Origin: Arthrobacter sp. Soil764
GTDB lineage: Bacteria > Actinomycetota > Actinomycetes > Actinomycetales > Micrococcaceae
DNA length: 64,000 bases
Direction: 5' to 3'
Assembly (NCBI RefSeq): GCF_001428075.1
Contig: NZ_LMSI01000012.1
Location: forward strand, 130,507 to 194,506
The position numbers and the translations under genes are program-made. Under the pieces are notes generated by a model. It was not told the origin of the DNA and did no database searches. It saw nothing but the letters and a program-made list of their open reading frames with translations. Numbering within the stretch: the stretch's first letter is position 1; each line of letters starts with the position of its first letter. This document shows, piece by piece, positions 1-8,501 of the stretch.

Positions 1-640
1 TCTCCCCGGTTTCCAGCACGAAGGCCCGGTGCGCCCCGGCCAGGGCCTGGTTGGCGTTTTGCTCCACCATCAGGACAGTGGTGCCCTGGTTGTTGATTTC
101 CTTGATGATCTTGAAAATCTGGCGGATGAACTGCGGCGCCAGGCCCATGGACGGCTCGTCCAGCAGCAGCAGCTTCGGGTTGGACATCAGGGCCCGCCCG
201 ATGGCCAGCATCTGCTGCTCGCCGCCGGACATGGTGCCCCCGTACTGCTTTTCCCGCTCCTTGAGCCGGGGAAAGAGGTCGAACACACGGTCCAGGTCCT
301 TCCCCACTCCGCTGCGGTCCTTGCGTCCGAAGGTCCCCATGTCCAGGTTTTCCATGACGGTCATGCCCGGGAAGATACCGCGCCCTTCGGGAGCCTGGGA
401 GATTCCATGGACCACCCGGATGTGTGCCTTCATCTTGGTGATGTCCTGGCCGGCGAAGGTGACCTTGCCTTCGGAGCAGTTCAAGAGCCCCGAGATGGTC
501 CGCATGGTGGTGGTCTTGCCGGCACCATTGGCGCCGATGAGGGCCACGACTTCACCTTCGTCCACGGTGAAGGAGATGTTCCGCAGCGCCTGGATGCGGC
601 CGTAGTGGACGGAAACGTCCTTAAGTTCAAGCAACGTCAT
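1..640 (-). CDS. livF: LivF branched-chain amino acid ABC transporter ATPase (3' end cut by window edge)
   Basis: Second cytoplasmic ATPase of the high-affinity branched-chain amino acid importer. The reading frame opens MTLLELKDVSVHYG and carries a Walker A (GANGAGKTT, about residue 36), an ABC signature (MSGGEQQM) and a Walker B ending LLLLDEPSMGLAP, which is the LivF form. About 213 residues are visible; the family is about 235, so only the last twenty or so are missing. The ATG at 640 lies inside the last codons of livG (14-nt overlap), which indicates translational coupling. It is the last gene of livHMGF. Confidence 0.93.
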   Translation of the reverse strand, partial: MTLLELKDVSVHYGRIQALRNISFTVDEGEVVALIGANGAGKTTTMRTISGLLNCSEGKVTFAGQDITKMKAHIRVVHGISQAPEGRGIFPGMTVMENLDMGTFGRKDRSGVGKDLDRVFDLFPRLKEREKQYGGTMSGGEQQMLAIGRALMSNPKLLLLDEPSMGLAPQFIRQIFKIIKEINNQGTTVLMVEQNANQALAGAHRAFVLETGE

Positions 641-1574
641 CTTCGGGCTCTCCTAGGTAGGCGGCAATAACGCGCGGGTCTTCGCGGATCTCGCGCGGCA
701 GTCCATCCGCGATCTTCTTCCCGAATTCCAGCACGACGATCCTGTCTGTCACGCCCATCACGAGCTTCATATCGTGCTCAATCAGCAACACCGTGTAGCC
801 CTCATCCCTGATGGTGCGGATAAGCGCCATCAGTTCCTCCTTCTCGGCAGGATTGAAGCCGGCCGCAGGCTCGTCGAGGCACAGCACCTTGGGATCGGTG
901 GCCAGGGCCCGGGCGATCTCAAGGCGGCGCTGATAGCCGTACGGCAGCTGCCGGGACAGGACGTGGGCGTGGCTGCCGATGCCGACGAAGTCCAGCAGGG
1001 CCATGCCCCGCTCGATGGCGGACTTCTCCTCCCTGATGTGGGTGGGCAGGCGCAGCAGTGCCCCGCCGACGCTGGTCCGGTGCCGCGCGTCCAGGCCCAC
1101 CACAACGTTCTCAAGGGCCGTCATTTCACCGAACAACCGGATGTTCTGGAAGGTGCGCGACAGGCCCAGGCGGGTGATCTTGTGCTGCTTGATGCCGTTC
1201 AGGACCTGGCCCTCCAGCACCACCTTGCCGCTGGTGGGCTTGTAGACGCCCGTCATCGCGTTGAAGCAGGTGGTCTTGCCGGCACCGTTGGGCCCGATCA
1301 GCCCCAGGATCTCGCCCCGCTTGATGTTGAAGCTGATGTTGTCCAGCGCCACAAGCCCACCGAACTTGATGGTCAGGTTCTGCACCTCGACGATGTTGTC
1401 GCCAACCTTGACTGCGATATCGCGGTCCGGGGCCACCTTCTCGGCAAGCTCCTGGTCAACCCCGGCTTCGGCAAGGGCTTCAATGTCGATCTCGGGCGCA
1501 ACAGCGGCGGAACCGTCAACTGCGGGCTGCTCCTCCACGCTGCTGGAGCCTCCGTGCCTCTCCTCGGAGCTCAT
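627..1574 (-). CDS. livG: LivG branched-chain amino acid ABC transporter ATPase with long N-terminal extension
   Basis: First ATPase of the Liv importer. Walker A GPNGAGKTT at about residue 95, Q-loop, signature PYGYQRRLEIAR and Walker B VLCLDEPAAGFNP, with the NPAE context typical of LivG. The ABC domain begins near residue 62 (VEVQNLTIKFGG). The 60 residues before it are acidic, Ser/Glu/Ala-rich and absent from the usual LivG of about 255 residues, hence 315 aa here. The start overlaps the livM stop by ATGA, which supports the long start. An internal start would remove the tail but break the coupling. Confidence 0.92.
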   Translation of the reverse strand: MSSEERHGGSSSVEEQPAVDGSAAVAPEIDIEALAEAGVDQELAEKVAPDRDIAVKVGDNIVEVQNLTIKFGGLVALDNISFNIKRGEILGLIGPNGAGKTTCFNAMTGVYKPTSGKVVLEGQVLNGIKQHKITRLGLSRTFQNIRLFGEMTALENVVVGLDARHRTSVGGALLRLPTHIREEKSAIERGMALLDFVGIGSHAHVLSRQLPYGYQRRLEIARALATDPKVLCLDEPAAGFNPAEKEELMALIRTIRDEGYTVLLIEHDMKLVMGVTDRIVVLEFGKKIADGLPREIREDPRVIAAYLGEPEDDVA

Positions 1575-2818
1575 GCCTCCGCTCCTCTCTGTCCGGCCGC
1601 GCGGGTGCCCGGCCCGGCTGATGGATTGTCCGTGTCCTTAGGTTCGGTGCCCTCGCGGCTGGTGACCTTGTTCAGGGCCGTCCGTCCGTAAGCGAGCAAC
1701 CGCTGCCGTGCCGGCAGCAGCCCCTGGGAACGGAAGATCATGATCAGTACCAGGGCGATGCCGAAGATCAGGTACTTGTATTCCGCGATGGCGGTGAACC
1801 GGAGCGGGATGTAGCTGACCAGGGCTCCGCCCAGGATGGCGCCCACCTTGTTGCCGGCTCCGCCGAGCACCACGGCGGCGAGGAACAGGATGGAGGTGGT
1901 GACGTCGAACTTCTGGTTGTTGACGAACCCCACCTGGCCGGCGAACAGGGCCCCGGACAGGCCGCCGATCGCAGCGCCGATGGCGAAGGCCCACACCTTG
2001 TATTTGAAGGTGGGAACGCCCATGATTTCGGCGGCGTCCTCGTCTTCACGGATGGCGATCCAGGCGCGGCCCACGCGGCTGCGTTCCAGGTTGCCCACCA
2101 GGAGGGTGACGATGATGATGATGGTCAGCGTCAACCAGTACCAGGGCACGCCGTTCGAGTTGGAGAAGATGGGCGTTCCGTCGGCCTCGGTCCCCGGGGG
2201 GTGGCCGACGTTCTGGAAGCCCACCTGGCCCTTCATGGCCGGGATGATGGTGGCCAGGATACGGACGATTTCGCCGAACCCCAGCGTCACGATGGCGAGG
2301 TAGTCGCCCCTGAGGCGAAGGGTGGGCACGCCCAGCACCACGCCGAAGAACATGGTGACCGCCATGGCGATCGGGATGGTCCACAGGTAAGGGATGTGCA
2401 GGAAAGGCGAGTCCGGACTGGTCAGCATCGCTGCGCAGTAGGAGCCCACGGCGAAGAAGGCAACGTATCCCAGGTCGAGGAGGCCGGCGTAGCCCACCAC
2501 CACGTTGAGGCCGACGGCGATGAGTGCGAAGCGCGCCATGTCGAAGCAGGCCAGGGCGAAGTTGTTGCCGGGCTCGGTGGTGATGATGGGCGGGTTCATC
2601 AGCGGGAGCAGGTAGGCCAGTACCACGACGATGATCAGGAACGCCCACTGCTGTTGCCGGGACAGTGCGTGCCACCGGTCCGAGAAATACCCTGGCTTGC
2701 GTCTGCCCCGCTGGGCGAGGTCGCTCTTTCCTGCGGCTTTCGAGGACGCCTCGCGTTCCTCTGCTGCCTGTTCGGCAGCCGCCGTCTGCAGCGGTGTGGG
2801 GCCGTCCGTCATGCTCAT
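1571..2818 (-). CDS. livM: LivM branched-chain amino acid ABC transporter permease
   Basis: Inner-membrane permease. I take the ATG at 2818 (MSMTDGP), which overlaps the livH stop as ATGA and is preceded by AAGGAGC; this gives 415 aa. A hydrophilic N-terminus of about 60 residues is followed by roughly ten hydrophobic segments and the family signatures VGYAGLLDLGYVAFFAVGSY and GAIGGLSGALFAGQVGFV. The polar C-terminal tail (about 45 residues, rich in charged residues and Gly) is also longer than usual. It pairs with LivH. Confidence 0.92.
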   Translation of the reverse strand: MSMTDGPTPLQTAAAEQAAEEREASSKAAGKSDLAQRGRRKPGYFSDRWHALSRQQQWAFLIIVVVLAYLLPLMNPPIITTEPGNNFALACFDMARFALIAVGLNVVVGYAGLLDLGYVAFFAVGSYCAAMLTSPDSPFLHIPYLWTIPIAMAVTMFFGVVLGVPTLRLRGDYLAIVTLGFGEIVRILATIIPAMKGQVGFQNVGHPPGTEADGTPIFSNSNGVPWYWLTLTIIIIVTLLVGNLERSRVGRAWIAIREDEDAAEIMGVPTFKYKVWAFAIGAAIGGLSGALFAGQVGFVNNQKFDVTTSILFLAAVVLGGAGNKVGAILGGALVSYIPLRFTAIAEYKYLIFGIALVLIMIFRSQGLLPARQRLLAYGRTALNKVTSREGTEPKDTDNPSAGPGTRAAGQRGAEA

Positions 2819-3846
2819 GCTTTGCTCCTTCCAAGGGAGGTTCCCAGGATGCCTTCGGGCCGCAGCAGCAGCACCAGCACCAGCACCACAAACGCCACGA
2901 CGTCGGTCCACTGCGAGTTGCCCAGCAGGATCTGGCCGTAGTTGCCGATCAGGCCGAGCAGCAGGCCGCCCAGCAGGGCTCCGCGGACGTTGCCGATGCC
3001 GCCGAGCACAGCGGCGGCGAACGCCTTGATCCCCAGGACGAATCCACCGCTGTATTGGACACCGGAAGGGATTTTCATGACGTAGAACAAGGCGGCGGCT
3101 CCTGCGAGCAGGCCTCCGATGATGAAGGTGGTAATAATGATGCGCTCTTTGTTGACGCCCATCAATGTTGCGGTGTCAGGATCTTGGGCAACGGCCCGGA
3201 TGCCGCGGCCGGTGCGCGACTTGCTGATGAACCTGTCGATGCCCACCATCATGATCACCGCGGCGATGATGATCACCAGCTGCTGGGAATCGACGATGGT
3301 CCCGAAGACGTCGAAGATCGGCGTGGGCCGGAACATGGTCAGTGCCAGCTCGGGGCTGGGGCCGCGCCACAGGTAGATCAGGTACTGGATGGTGAAGGAA
3401 GCACCGATGGCGGTGATCAGGAAGACCAGGCGGGGGGCGTTCCGTTGCCGCAGGGGTTTGTACGCGATGCGTTCCAGCAGGAAGGCTGTTACCGCCGAGG
3501 CAACCATGGCCAGGACCAGCGCCAGCAGCAGGTTCAGGATGATGGCCCAGATGTCGAGCCGGGGAACGGAGGGGCCGAAGCCCAGGCTGCTGAGGGTGAA
3601 GAAGACTGCGTAGCAGCCGACGATGAAGACTTCCGAGTGGGCGAAGTTGATCAGGTTCAGCACGCCGTAAACCAGGGTGTAACCAAGCGCTACGAGTGCA
3701 TAAATGGCCCCAAAGGTGAGGCCGTCAAAGGTGGCACTCCAGAAGTTCTGGGCCAAGGACGGTATGTCGAAGGTGATCCAGTCGTTTTCAGTCGGGAGTA
3801 GTGGGACAAGAGAGGGAAGCATGGGAACATCCTGATCCAGTTGCAC
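2815..3846 (-). CDS. livH: LivH branched-chain amino acid ABC transporter permease
   Basis: Membrane permease, up to 343 aa, with the LivH core (FGAIYALVALGYTLVYGVLNLINFAH near residue 40) and a conserved C-terminal GGIGNVRGALLGG. The longest start is GTG at 3846. ATG at 3822 (MLPSLVPLL), with AGGA about ten bases upstream, is at least as likely and would give 335 aa. It is the first gene after the hairpin that follows livK, and overlaps livM by 4 nt. Confidence 0.9.
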   Translation of the reverse strand: MQLDQDVPMLPSLVPLLPTENDWITFDIPSLAQNFWSATFDGLTFGAIYALVALGYTLVYGVLNLINFAHSEVFIVGCYAVFFTLSSLGFGPSVPRLDIWAIILNLLLALVLAMVASAVTAFLLERIAYKPLRQRNAPRLVFLITAIGASFTIQYLIYLWRGPSPELALTMFRPTPIFDVFGTIVDSQQLVIIIAAVIMMVGIDRFISKSRTGRGIRAVAQDPDTATLMGVNKERIIITTFIIGGLLAGAAALFYVMKIPSGVQYSGGFVLGIKAFAAAVLGGIGNVRGALLGGLLLGLIGNYGQILLGNSQWTDVVAFVVLVLVLLLRPEGILGTSLGRSKA

Positions 3847-3916
3847 GCGGCCTTGTGGGCCCGGCCGTGGGACTTGTGTCTAGTGACGTAACTTGGTCCT
3901 GGGCTGCTGCCAAGCG

Positions 3917-3959
3917 AAGAAAAGGCTGTGGGGGCCTGCTGATGCTGGCCCCCACAGCC
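3917..3959 (-). terminator. Intrinsic terminator/attenuator between livK and livH
   Basis: Perfect 13-bp inverted repeat (arms GGCTGTGGGGGCC, 3924-3936, and 3947-3959) with a 10-nt loop. On the minus strand it is followed by CTTTTCTTC. It lies 20 nt past the livK stop and before livH, so it should reduce but not abolish read-through into livHMGF. Confidence 0.85.
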
Positions 3960-3979
3960 GATTGCCTTTCGCCGGGCTG

Positions 3980-5212
3980 CTACTCCCCGATGGGGCCGAC
4001 GGGAACGATCTTGCCGTTTTCCACCTTGTAGCCGTACACGGTCGGAGCCTGGAGCTCGCCCTTGGCATCCCACTTGTAGTGCTTGCTCAGGCCGGCCTTG
4101 TCGTAGGACTTGACCCAAGACAGCAGGTCGGCGCGGCTTTGCTTGCCCGCGTCGATCCCGGACAGGAGGACGGTCGCTGCGTCGTAGCCCTCGATGGAGT
4201 ACGTGCCGGGCTCTGCCCCCTTGGCGATGTCCTTGTACGCGGACGCGAAATTGGGGATCAGTTCACCCGGGATGCAGGGGCAGGTGAAGTACGCGTTGCT
4301 GGACGCGTCGCCTGCCTGCTTGATGAACTGGTCATCCTTGACACCATCCGGTGCCACGAACGTTCCCGTGAACCCCTTGCCCACCAGCTGCTGGTCGAAG
4401 GGTGCGCCCTCAGCGTAGTAGCCGGCGTAGAAGACGGCGTCTGCCTTGGCGTTCATGATCTTGGAAATGACTGCCGAGAAGTCCTTCTGGCCGGTGGTCA
4501 CCTTTTCCGTCCCGGCCAGCGCGCTGCCCAGGCCGGCAGAAGTGGAGGTTCCCAGCCCGATGCCGTAGTCGGAGTCATCCTGGACCAGGTAGACCTTCTT
4601 GGCGCCGAGCTTCCCGGTGAGGAACTTGGCGGCAGCCGGGCCCTGGACGGCGTCATTGCCGAGGCCCCGGAAGAAGGTGGTCCAGCCGTTGCCCGTCAGG
4701 CCGGGGTTGGTGGCCGACGGCGTGATGTGGACCAGGCCCTTCTGTTCGAAGATATTGCCCGTGGCTTTGGATTCACCGGAGAACGGAAGGCCGATAACGC
4801 CCAGGATGTCCGGCTCGCTCACCAGCTGGGTGACGGGACCGGTGGCTTTGTTTGGATCGCCTTCCGTATCGAACTTCTTGAACTGGACCTGGCAGCCGGG
4901 GTTGGCCTTGTTGTGCTGGTCGATGGCCAGCTGGATGCCGTTGAAGATGTTGACGCCGAGCTGGGCGTTGGGGCCGGTCTGTGCACCGGCGTAGGCCAGC
5001 GTGGTGGTGGCGGGGCAGGTTGCCTTGCCGTCGCCGGCAGGCATGACAGCGTCGGCGGGAACGTCCACTTTCGAAATGGCGGGGATGTTCACTTTGTTGG
5101 ACGAGCCGGAGCTCTCAGTGTTGCTGGGGCCTGCTTGGTTGGCGCAGGCCGACAGCAGCATGCTGAACGTGGCTGCCGCTGCCAACGAAGTGAGGACTTT
5201 CTTTCGGTACAT
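3980..5212 (-). CDS. livK: Branched-chain amino acid substrate-binding lipoprotein (LivK/LivJ type)
   Basis: Extracytoplasmic receptor of the importer, 410 aa. It has a lipoprotein signal peptide: basic MYRKK, hydrophobic stretch, lipobox LLSAC with Cys at about residue 23. The periplasmic-binding-protein type 1 fold follows (TTLAYAGAQTGPNAQLG near residue 68). The ATG at 5212 is preceded by GGAAGG at good spacing. A terminator hairpin directly follows the stop, so livK is probably made in excess over the permease and ATPase genes. Exact ligand (Leu/Ile/Val or another amide or urea-type substrate) cannot be read from sequence. Confidence 0.9.
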   Translation of the reverse strand: MYRKKVLTSLAAAATFSMLLSACANQAGPSNTESSGSSNKVNIPAISKVDVPADAVMPAGDGKATCPATTTLAYAGAQTGPNAQLGVNIFNGIQLAIDQHNKANPGCQVQFKKFDTEGDPNKATGPVTQLVSEPDILGVIGLPFSGESKATGNIFEQKGLVHITPSATNPGLTGNGWTTFFRGLGNDAVQGPAAAKFLTGKLGAKKVYLVQDDSDYGIGLGTSTSAGLGSALAGTEKVTTGQKDFSAVISKIMNAKADAVFYAGYYAEGAPFDQQLVGKGFTGTFVAPDGVKDDQFIKQAGDASSNAYFTCPCIPGELIPNFASAYKDIAKGAEPGTYSIEGYDAATVLLSGIDAGKQSRADLLSWVKSYDKAGLSKHYKWDAKGELQAPTVYGYKVENGKIVPVGPIGE

Positions 5213-5384
5213 TAATCTGCCTTCCGAAACAGGACCGTGCGATGCGGGTGCGGAACGGGCGCGGTGGCGCCCGGAGCGGGACCAGGTATTCCTGATTTAG
5301 GTTCAAGCTAGTGCATAGACGGCGGGAAACTAAGTGACTGAGGTCACAGCCTTATAACAGTAGTTTCCTGTGGGGCATTAAACG

Positions 5385-5417
5385 CCGAAAGCCGCCTGCT
5401 GGGCAGGCGGCTTTCGG
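5385..5417 (-). terminator. Terminator downstream of the tRNA gene
   Basis: 15-bp perfect stem (CCGAAAGCCGCCTGC, loop of 3) located 37 nt past the tRNA 3' end on the minus strand, followed by CGTTTAAT. Confidence 0.8.
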
Positions 5418-5453
5418 TGGTCCGGGCGGCGCCGATGATGGCGGGACAGTGCG

Positions 5454-5527
5454 TACCCCAGGTGGGACTCGAACCCACAACACGCGGATTTTAAGTCCGC
5501 TGCCTCTGCCAATTGGGCTACTGGGGC
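5454..5527 (-). tRNA. tRNA-Leu (UAA anticodon), class I architecture
   Basis: 74 nt on the minus strand. Acceptor stem GCCCCAG/CTGGGGT with a G1-U72 wobble and discriminator A73. D arm GCCCAATTGGCAGAGGC. Anticodon stem-loop GCGGA-CTTAAAA-TCCGC, anticodon UAA. A 5-nt variable loop GTGTT and T arm GTGGG-TTCGAGT-CCCAC. CCA is not encoded. The UAA anticodon decodes UUA (Leu), yet the variable arm is short; bacterial tRNA-Leu is normally class II with a long variable arm. A73 agrees with leucine identity. Confidence 0.9.
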
Positions 5528-5587
5528 GCCGGGTCAATGGTACCTGTGAAAGGCACGTCGGCGGTGTAGAGCGGTGGAACGGGCTCG

Positions 5588-7054
5588 CTACTTGGCGTTG
5601 GCCGCGACCGTTTCCTTGGGAGCAGCAGTGGCGGTTGAACCGGATCCGGCCGCCGGAGCGGGTGCCGGTGCAGCCGCGGGCTTCGGGGCGGGGGTGGCCG
5701 CCGAGACGAAGGCGCCGCGGGGATTGTCCAGGTCCATCAACTGGGTGGTGTCGCGGCCGGCGAAGAAGCCGATGATCCAGTTCAGGATGACGCGGAACTT
5801 GCGCTCGAACGTGGGCATGGCCATGCCGTGGTAGCCACGGTGGGCCAGCCACGCCAGTCCGCCCTTGAGGCCGATGCGGCCCAGGAGGTTGATGTTGGCA
5901 ACACCCTTCCATTCGCCGAAGCCGGCCACAGCACCCAGGTTCTTGTGCTTGTAGTCCGCCATCGGCTTGTCCCAGCGGGAAGCCCACAGGTTCTTGGCAA
6001 GGCGCTTGGCCTGGCGCAGGGCGTGCTGGGCGTTGGGGACGCAGGTTCCGTCCGGCAGGCCCTTGCCGGTGAGGTCCGGAACAGCGGCGATGTCGCCGGC
6101 GGCCCAGGCGTTCTCCACGATGCCTTCGTCGCCGGCGATGCGCAGGTCCGGCAGGACGCGGACGCGTCCGCGGGGCTCGAGCGGGAAGTCGGTGGAGCGG
6201 ACCATCGGGTTGGCCTGCACGCCGGCCGTCCACACGAGGGTGTCGGCTTCGAATTCCTGGGCGGGGGTCTTGTCCGGCAGGTTGATGAGCTTCAGGGTGC
6301 CTTCGGCGCTGTCCAGCGAGGTGTTCAGGAGGACCTCGATGCCGCGGCTGCGAAGGTGCTCAACCACCCAGTCAGCCTGCTTGGCAGTAACCTCGGGCAT
6401 GATGCGGCCCATGGCTTCGACCAGGACGAAGCGGACTTCCTCCTGCTTGATACGCGGGTTGTTGCGAACGGCAGCGCGGGCGAGGTCTTCCATTTCGGTG
6501 ATGCATTCGATGCCGGCAAAGCCGCCACCGACCACCACAAAGGTGAGGGCCCGGGCGCGTGCAGCCGGGTCCGTCATGGTGGAGGCAACCTCGATGCGTT
6601 CCAGCAGTTTGTTGCGCAGCGCAACGGCTTCCTCGATGGTCTTCAGGCCAATGCCCTTGTCCGCGAGGCCCTTGATGGGGAACGTGCGGGTGATGGCGCC
6701 GGCTGCAAGCACGACGTCGAAGTACGGAATTTCAAAGTTTTCGCCGCCATCGGCGGGAGCCACCACGGCCGTACGGTTTTCGTGGTCGATCGAGGTGACG
6801 CGGCCCTGGATCAGTTCCGTCTGCTTGAGGTGCTGGCGGTGGGATACCACCGCGTGACGGGCTTCGATGTTGCCGCCGGCTACCTCGGGAAGGAAGGGCT
6901 GGTAGGTCATGTAGGGCAGGGGATCAACGACGGTGACGATGCCACCGGCATTCGCGATCTTCTTCTGCAGTTTCAGTGCTACGTACAGGCCGACGTACCC
7001 GCCGCCGACGACGAGTACCCTGGGACGGTCCTGGAGCTGTGGGGTGGTTGCCAT
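5588..7054 (-). CDS. ndh: Type II NADH dehydrogenase (NDH-2) family FAD oxidoreductase
   Basis: Single-subunit, non-proton-pumping NADH:quinone oxidoreductase at the inner membrane face. FAD-binding GGGYVGLYVALKL at about residue 17 and the NAD-binding fold VVVGGGFAGIE near residue 170. The motif AWAAGDIAAVPD near residue 315 completes the FAD site. 488 aa, longer than the usual 400-440; the last 35 residues are Ala/Pro-rich and low complexity. A TATCCT hexamer ends only 6 nt before the ATG and no ribosome binding site is visible, so the transcript may be leaderless. Menaquinone is the expected acceptor. Confidence 0.9.
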   Translation of the reverse strand: MATTPQLQDRPRVLVVGGGYVGLYVALKLQKKIANAGGIVTVVDPLPYMTYQPFLPEVAGGNIEARHAVVSHRQHLKQTELIQGRVTSIDHENRTAVVAPADGGENFEIPYFDVVLAAGAITRTFPIKGLADKGIGLKTIEEAVALRNKLLERIEVASTMTDPAARARALTFVVVGGGFAGIECITEMEDLARAAVRNNPRIKQEEVRFVLVEAMGRIMPEVTAKQADWVVEHLRSRGIEVLLNTSLDSAEGTLKLINLPDKTPAQEFEADTLVWTAGVQANPMVRSTDFPLEPRGRVRVLPDLRIAGDEGIVENAWAAGDIAAVPDLTGKGLPDGTCVPNAQHALRQAKRLAKNLWASRWDKPMADYKHKNLGAVAGFGEWKGVANINLLGRIGLKGGLAWLAHRGYHGMAMPTFERKFRVILNWIIGFFAGRDTTQLMDLDNPRGAFVSAATPAPKPAAAPAPAPAAGSGSTATAAPKETVAANAK

Positions 7055-7088
7055 AGTTTAAGGATAGCGCAGTTTGTGAAAATCTTCA

Positions 7089-8498
7089 CTAACTTGCGCC
7101 CCGGTCAGTAATGTGCGGATTACTGCGCGAATGCACCCGTTCCACCAGCCCGGTTTCGGGCTCTTCCCGGGCAAGCGCAGGGTTCCGGGCGGCCCTCCCG
7201 AGTTGGATGGCAGCACCGGCGATGATGGCCACGAACAGGACAGCGAAACCGATAACGACGGCGGCGCCGATGGCACTGTCACGCTGCGAAGGGGCCTTGG
7301 CAGCGGGAACGGTTGCTTCGGGCAGCGTGGGTGCCGCGCTGGGCACAGAGGTGGCGGTGGGCAGCGGGGTGGCCGGCGCGGCGTTGCCCCGCCGGTGCAC
7401 CCGGATCCATTCGGCGACGGTGCCGAGCGGGTTGACGGAGACCTGGGGGACGTCGGCCTTCAGCGCCGCCTCCGCATTGAGGATGCCGTAGCCGTACAGC
7501 GGGTCCTTGCCCGGTGTGCCGGCGTCCTTTGCCGTGGAGACGATCCTGTTGATCACCTGTTCGGCGCTCATGTCCGGCCACTTGGACCGGATCAGGGCGG
7601 CAACGCCGGCAACGATGGGCGTGGACCCGGAGGTCCCGGCCCATTCCGCGTAGCTCCCGCCGGGGAGGCCGCCCAGCAGGTTCTCGGCCGGGGCAGCCAC
7701 CCCGATGCTGATTCCTTGTGAAGAGGCGTCCACGCTGGCCAGGTTCCTGCGGTCCAGGCCTGCGACGGTGAGGACGCCGGGAATGGTGGCGGGCGCGCCC
7801 ACCTGGGTGTTGCCGCCCACGCGGTTTCCGGCCGCGGCCACGATGACCACGTCCTTTTGCTCCGCATACAGGAATGCGGCATCCCAGCTTTGGGGCCATT
7901 GCGGGGTTGTGCTGCCCAGCGAAATGTTGATCACCTTGGCGCCGTTGTCCACGGCCCAGCGGACTGCCTCGGGAATTTGGTCCTGGTCGCTCTTGCCCGA
8001 AGGATTGGCTGAGCCGAGCCAGGTGGAGACGGAAAGGAGCTGCGCTTCCGGCGCCACACCCACGATGCCGTCCGGCGGCGTGCCCTGCGGCCCCGGACTG
8101 GGGCTGGGACTGGGGCTTGCGGGCTGGTGTCCGCGGCCGGCCAGCATGGTGGCCACCAGGGTGCCGTGTTCGGGCTTGGAGCCAACGCTCTTCTGGCCGT
8201 CCGGCTGGCCTGATCCGGAGGCGTCGTAACCGCCGACGACAGCCCCCTTGAGGTCCGGGTGCTGGGCGTCGATGCCGCTGTCGATGACGGCAACCTTGAC
8301 GCCGGCGCCCTTTGACACTTCCCACGCCTTGGTGATGCCCGAGTCCGCCAGCCAGTATTCCTTGTCGCGCCATTCATCAGCATTTGCGGCGGGTGCCGTG
8401 AAGAGGCCTGCGCAGAGGCAGCACGCCGCCAGGAGCACGGCCAGGACGGCGGCCGCCGCCCGGGGTACCAACGGGGTGGGAGCTGAGGTGGAGTGCAT
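7089..8498 (-). CDS. Mycosin-like S8 (subtilisin) serine protease, membrane-anchored
   Basis: 469 aa with signal peptide (about residues 1-40, cleavage after ANA). The catalytic triad is readable as Asp73 (VIDSGID), His111 (HGTLVA) and Ser290 (GTSGSTP), with oxyanion Asn225. A Pro/Ser loop at about 127-136 and one C-terminal transmembrane helix (about 422-447) followed by a short cytoplasmic tail match type VII secretion-associated mycosins. No other type VII gene (eccB, eccC, eccD, WXG100) is present in the window. It is the last gene of a run with ppx, DUF501 and ftsB. It could be a housekeeping extracellular protease rather than an ESX component. Confidence 0.88.
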   Translation of the reverse strand: MHSTSAPTPLVPRAAAAVLAVLLAACCLCAGLFTAPAANADEWRDKEYWLADSGITKAWEVSKGAGVKVAVIDSGIDAQHPDLKGAVVGGYDASGSGQPDGQKSVGSKPEHGTLVATMLAGRGHQPASPSPSPSPGPQGTPPDGIVGVAPEAQLLSVSTWLGSANPSGKSDQDQIPEAVRWAVDNGAKVINISLGSTTPQWPQSWDAAFLYAEQKDVVIVAAAGNRVGGNTQVGAPATIPGVLTVAGLDRRNLASVDASSQGISIGVAAPAENLLGGLPGGSYAEWAGTSGSTPIVAGVAALIRSKWPDMSAEQVINRIVSTAKDAGTPGKDPLYGYGILNAEAALKADVPQVSVNPLGTVAEWIRVHRRGNAAPATPLPTATSVPSAAPTLPEATVPAAKAPSQRDSAIGAAVVIGFAVLFVAIIAGAAIQLGRAARNPALAREEPETGLVERVHSRSNPHITDRGAS

Positions 8499-8501
8499 GG
8501 C

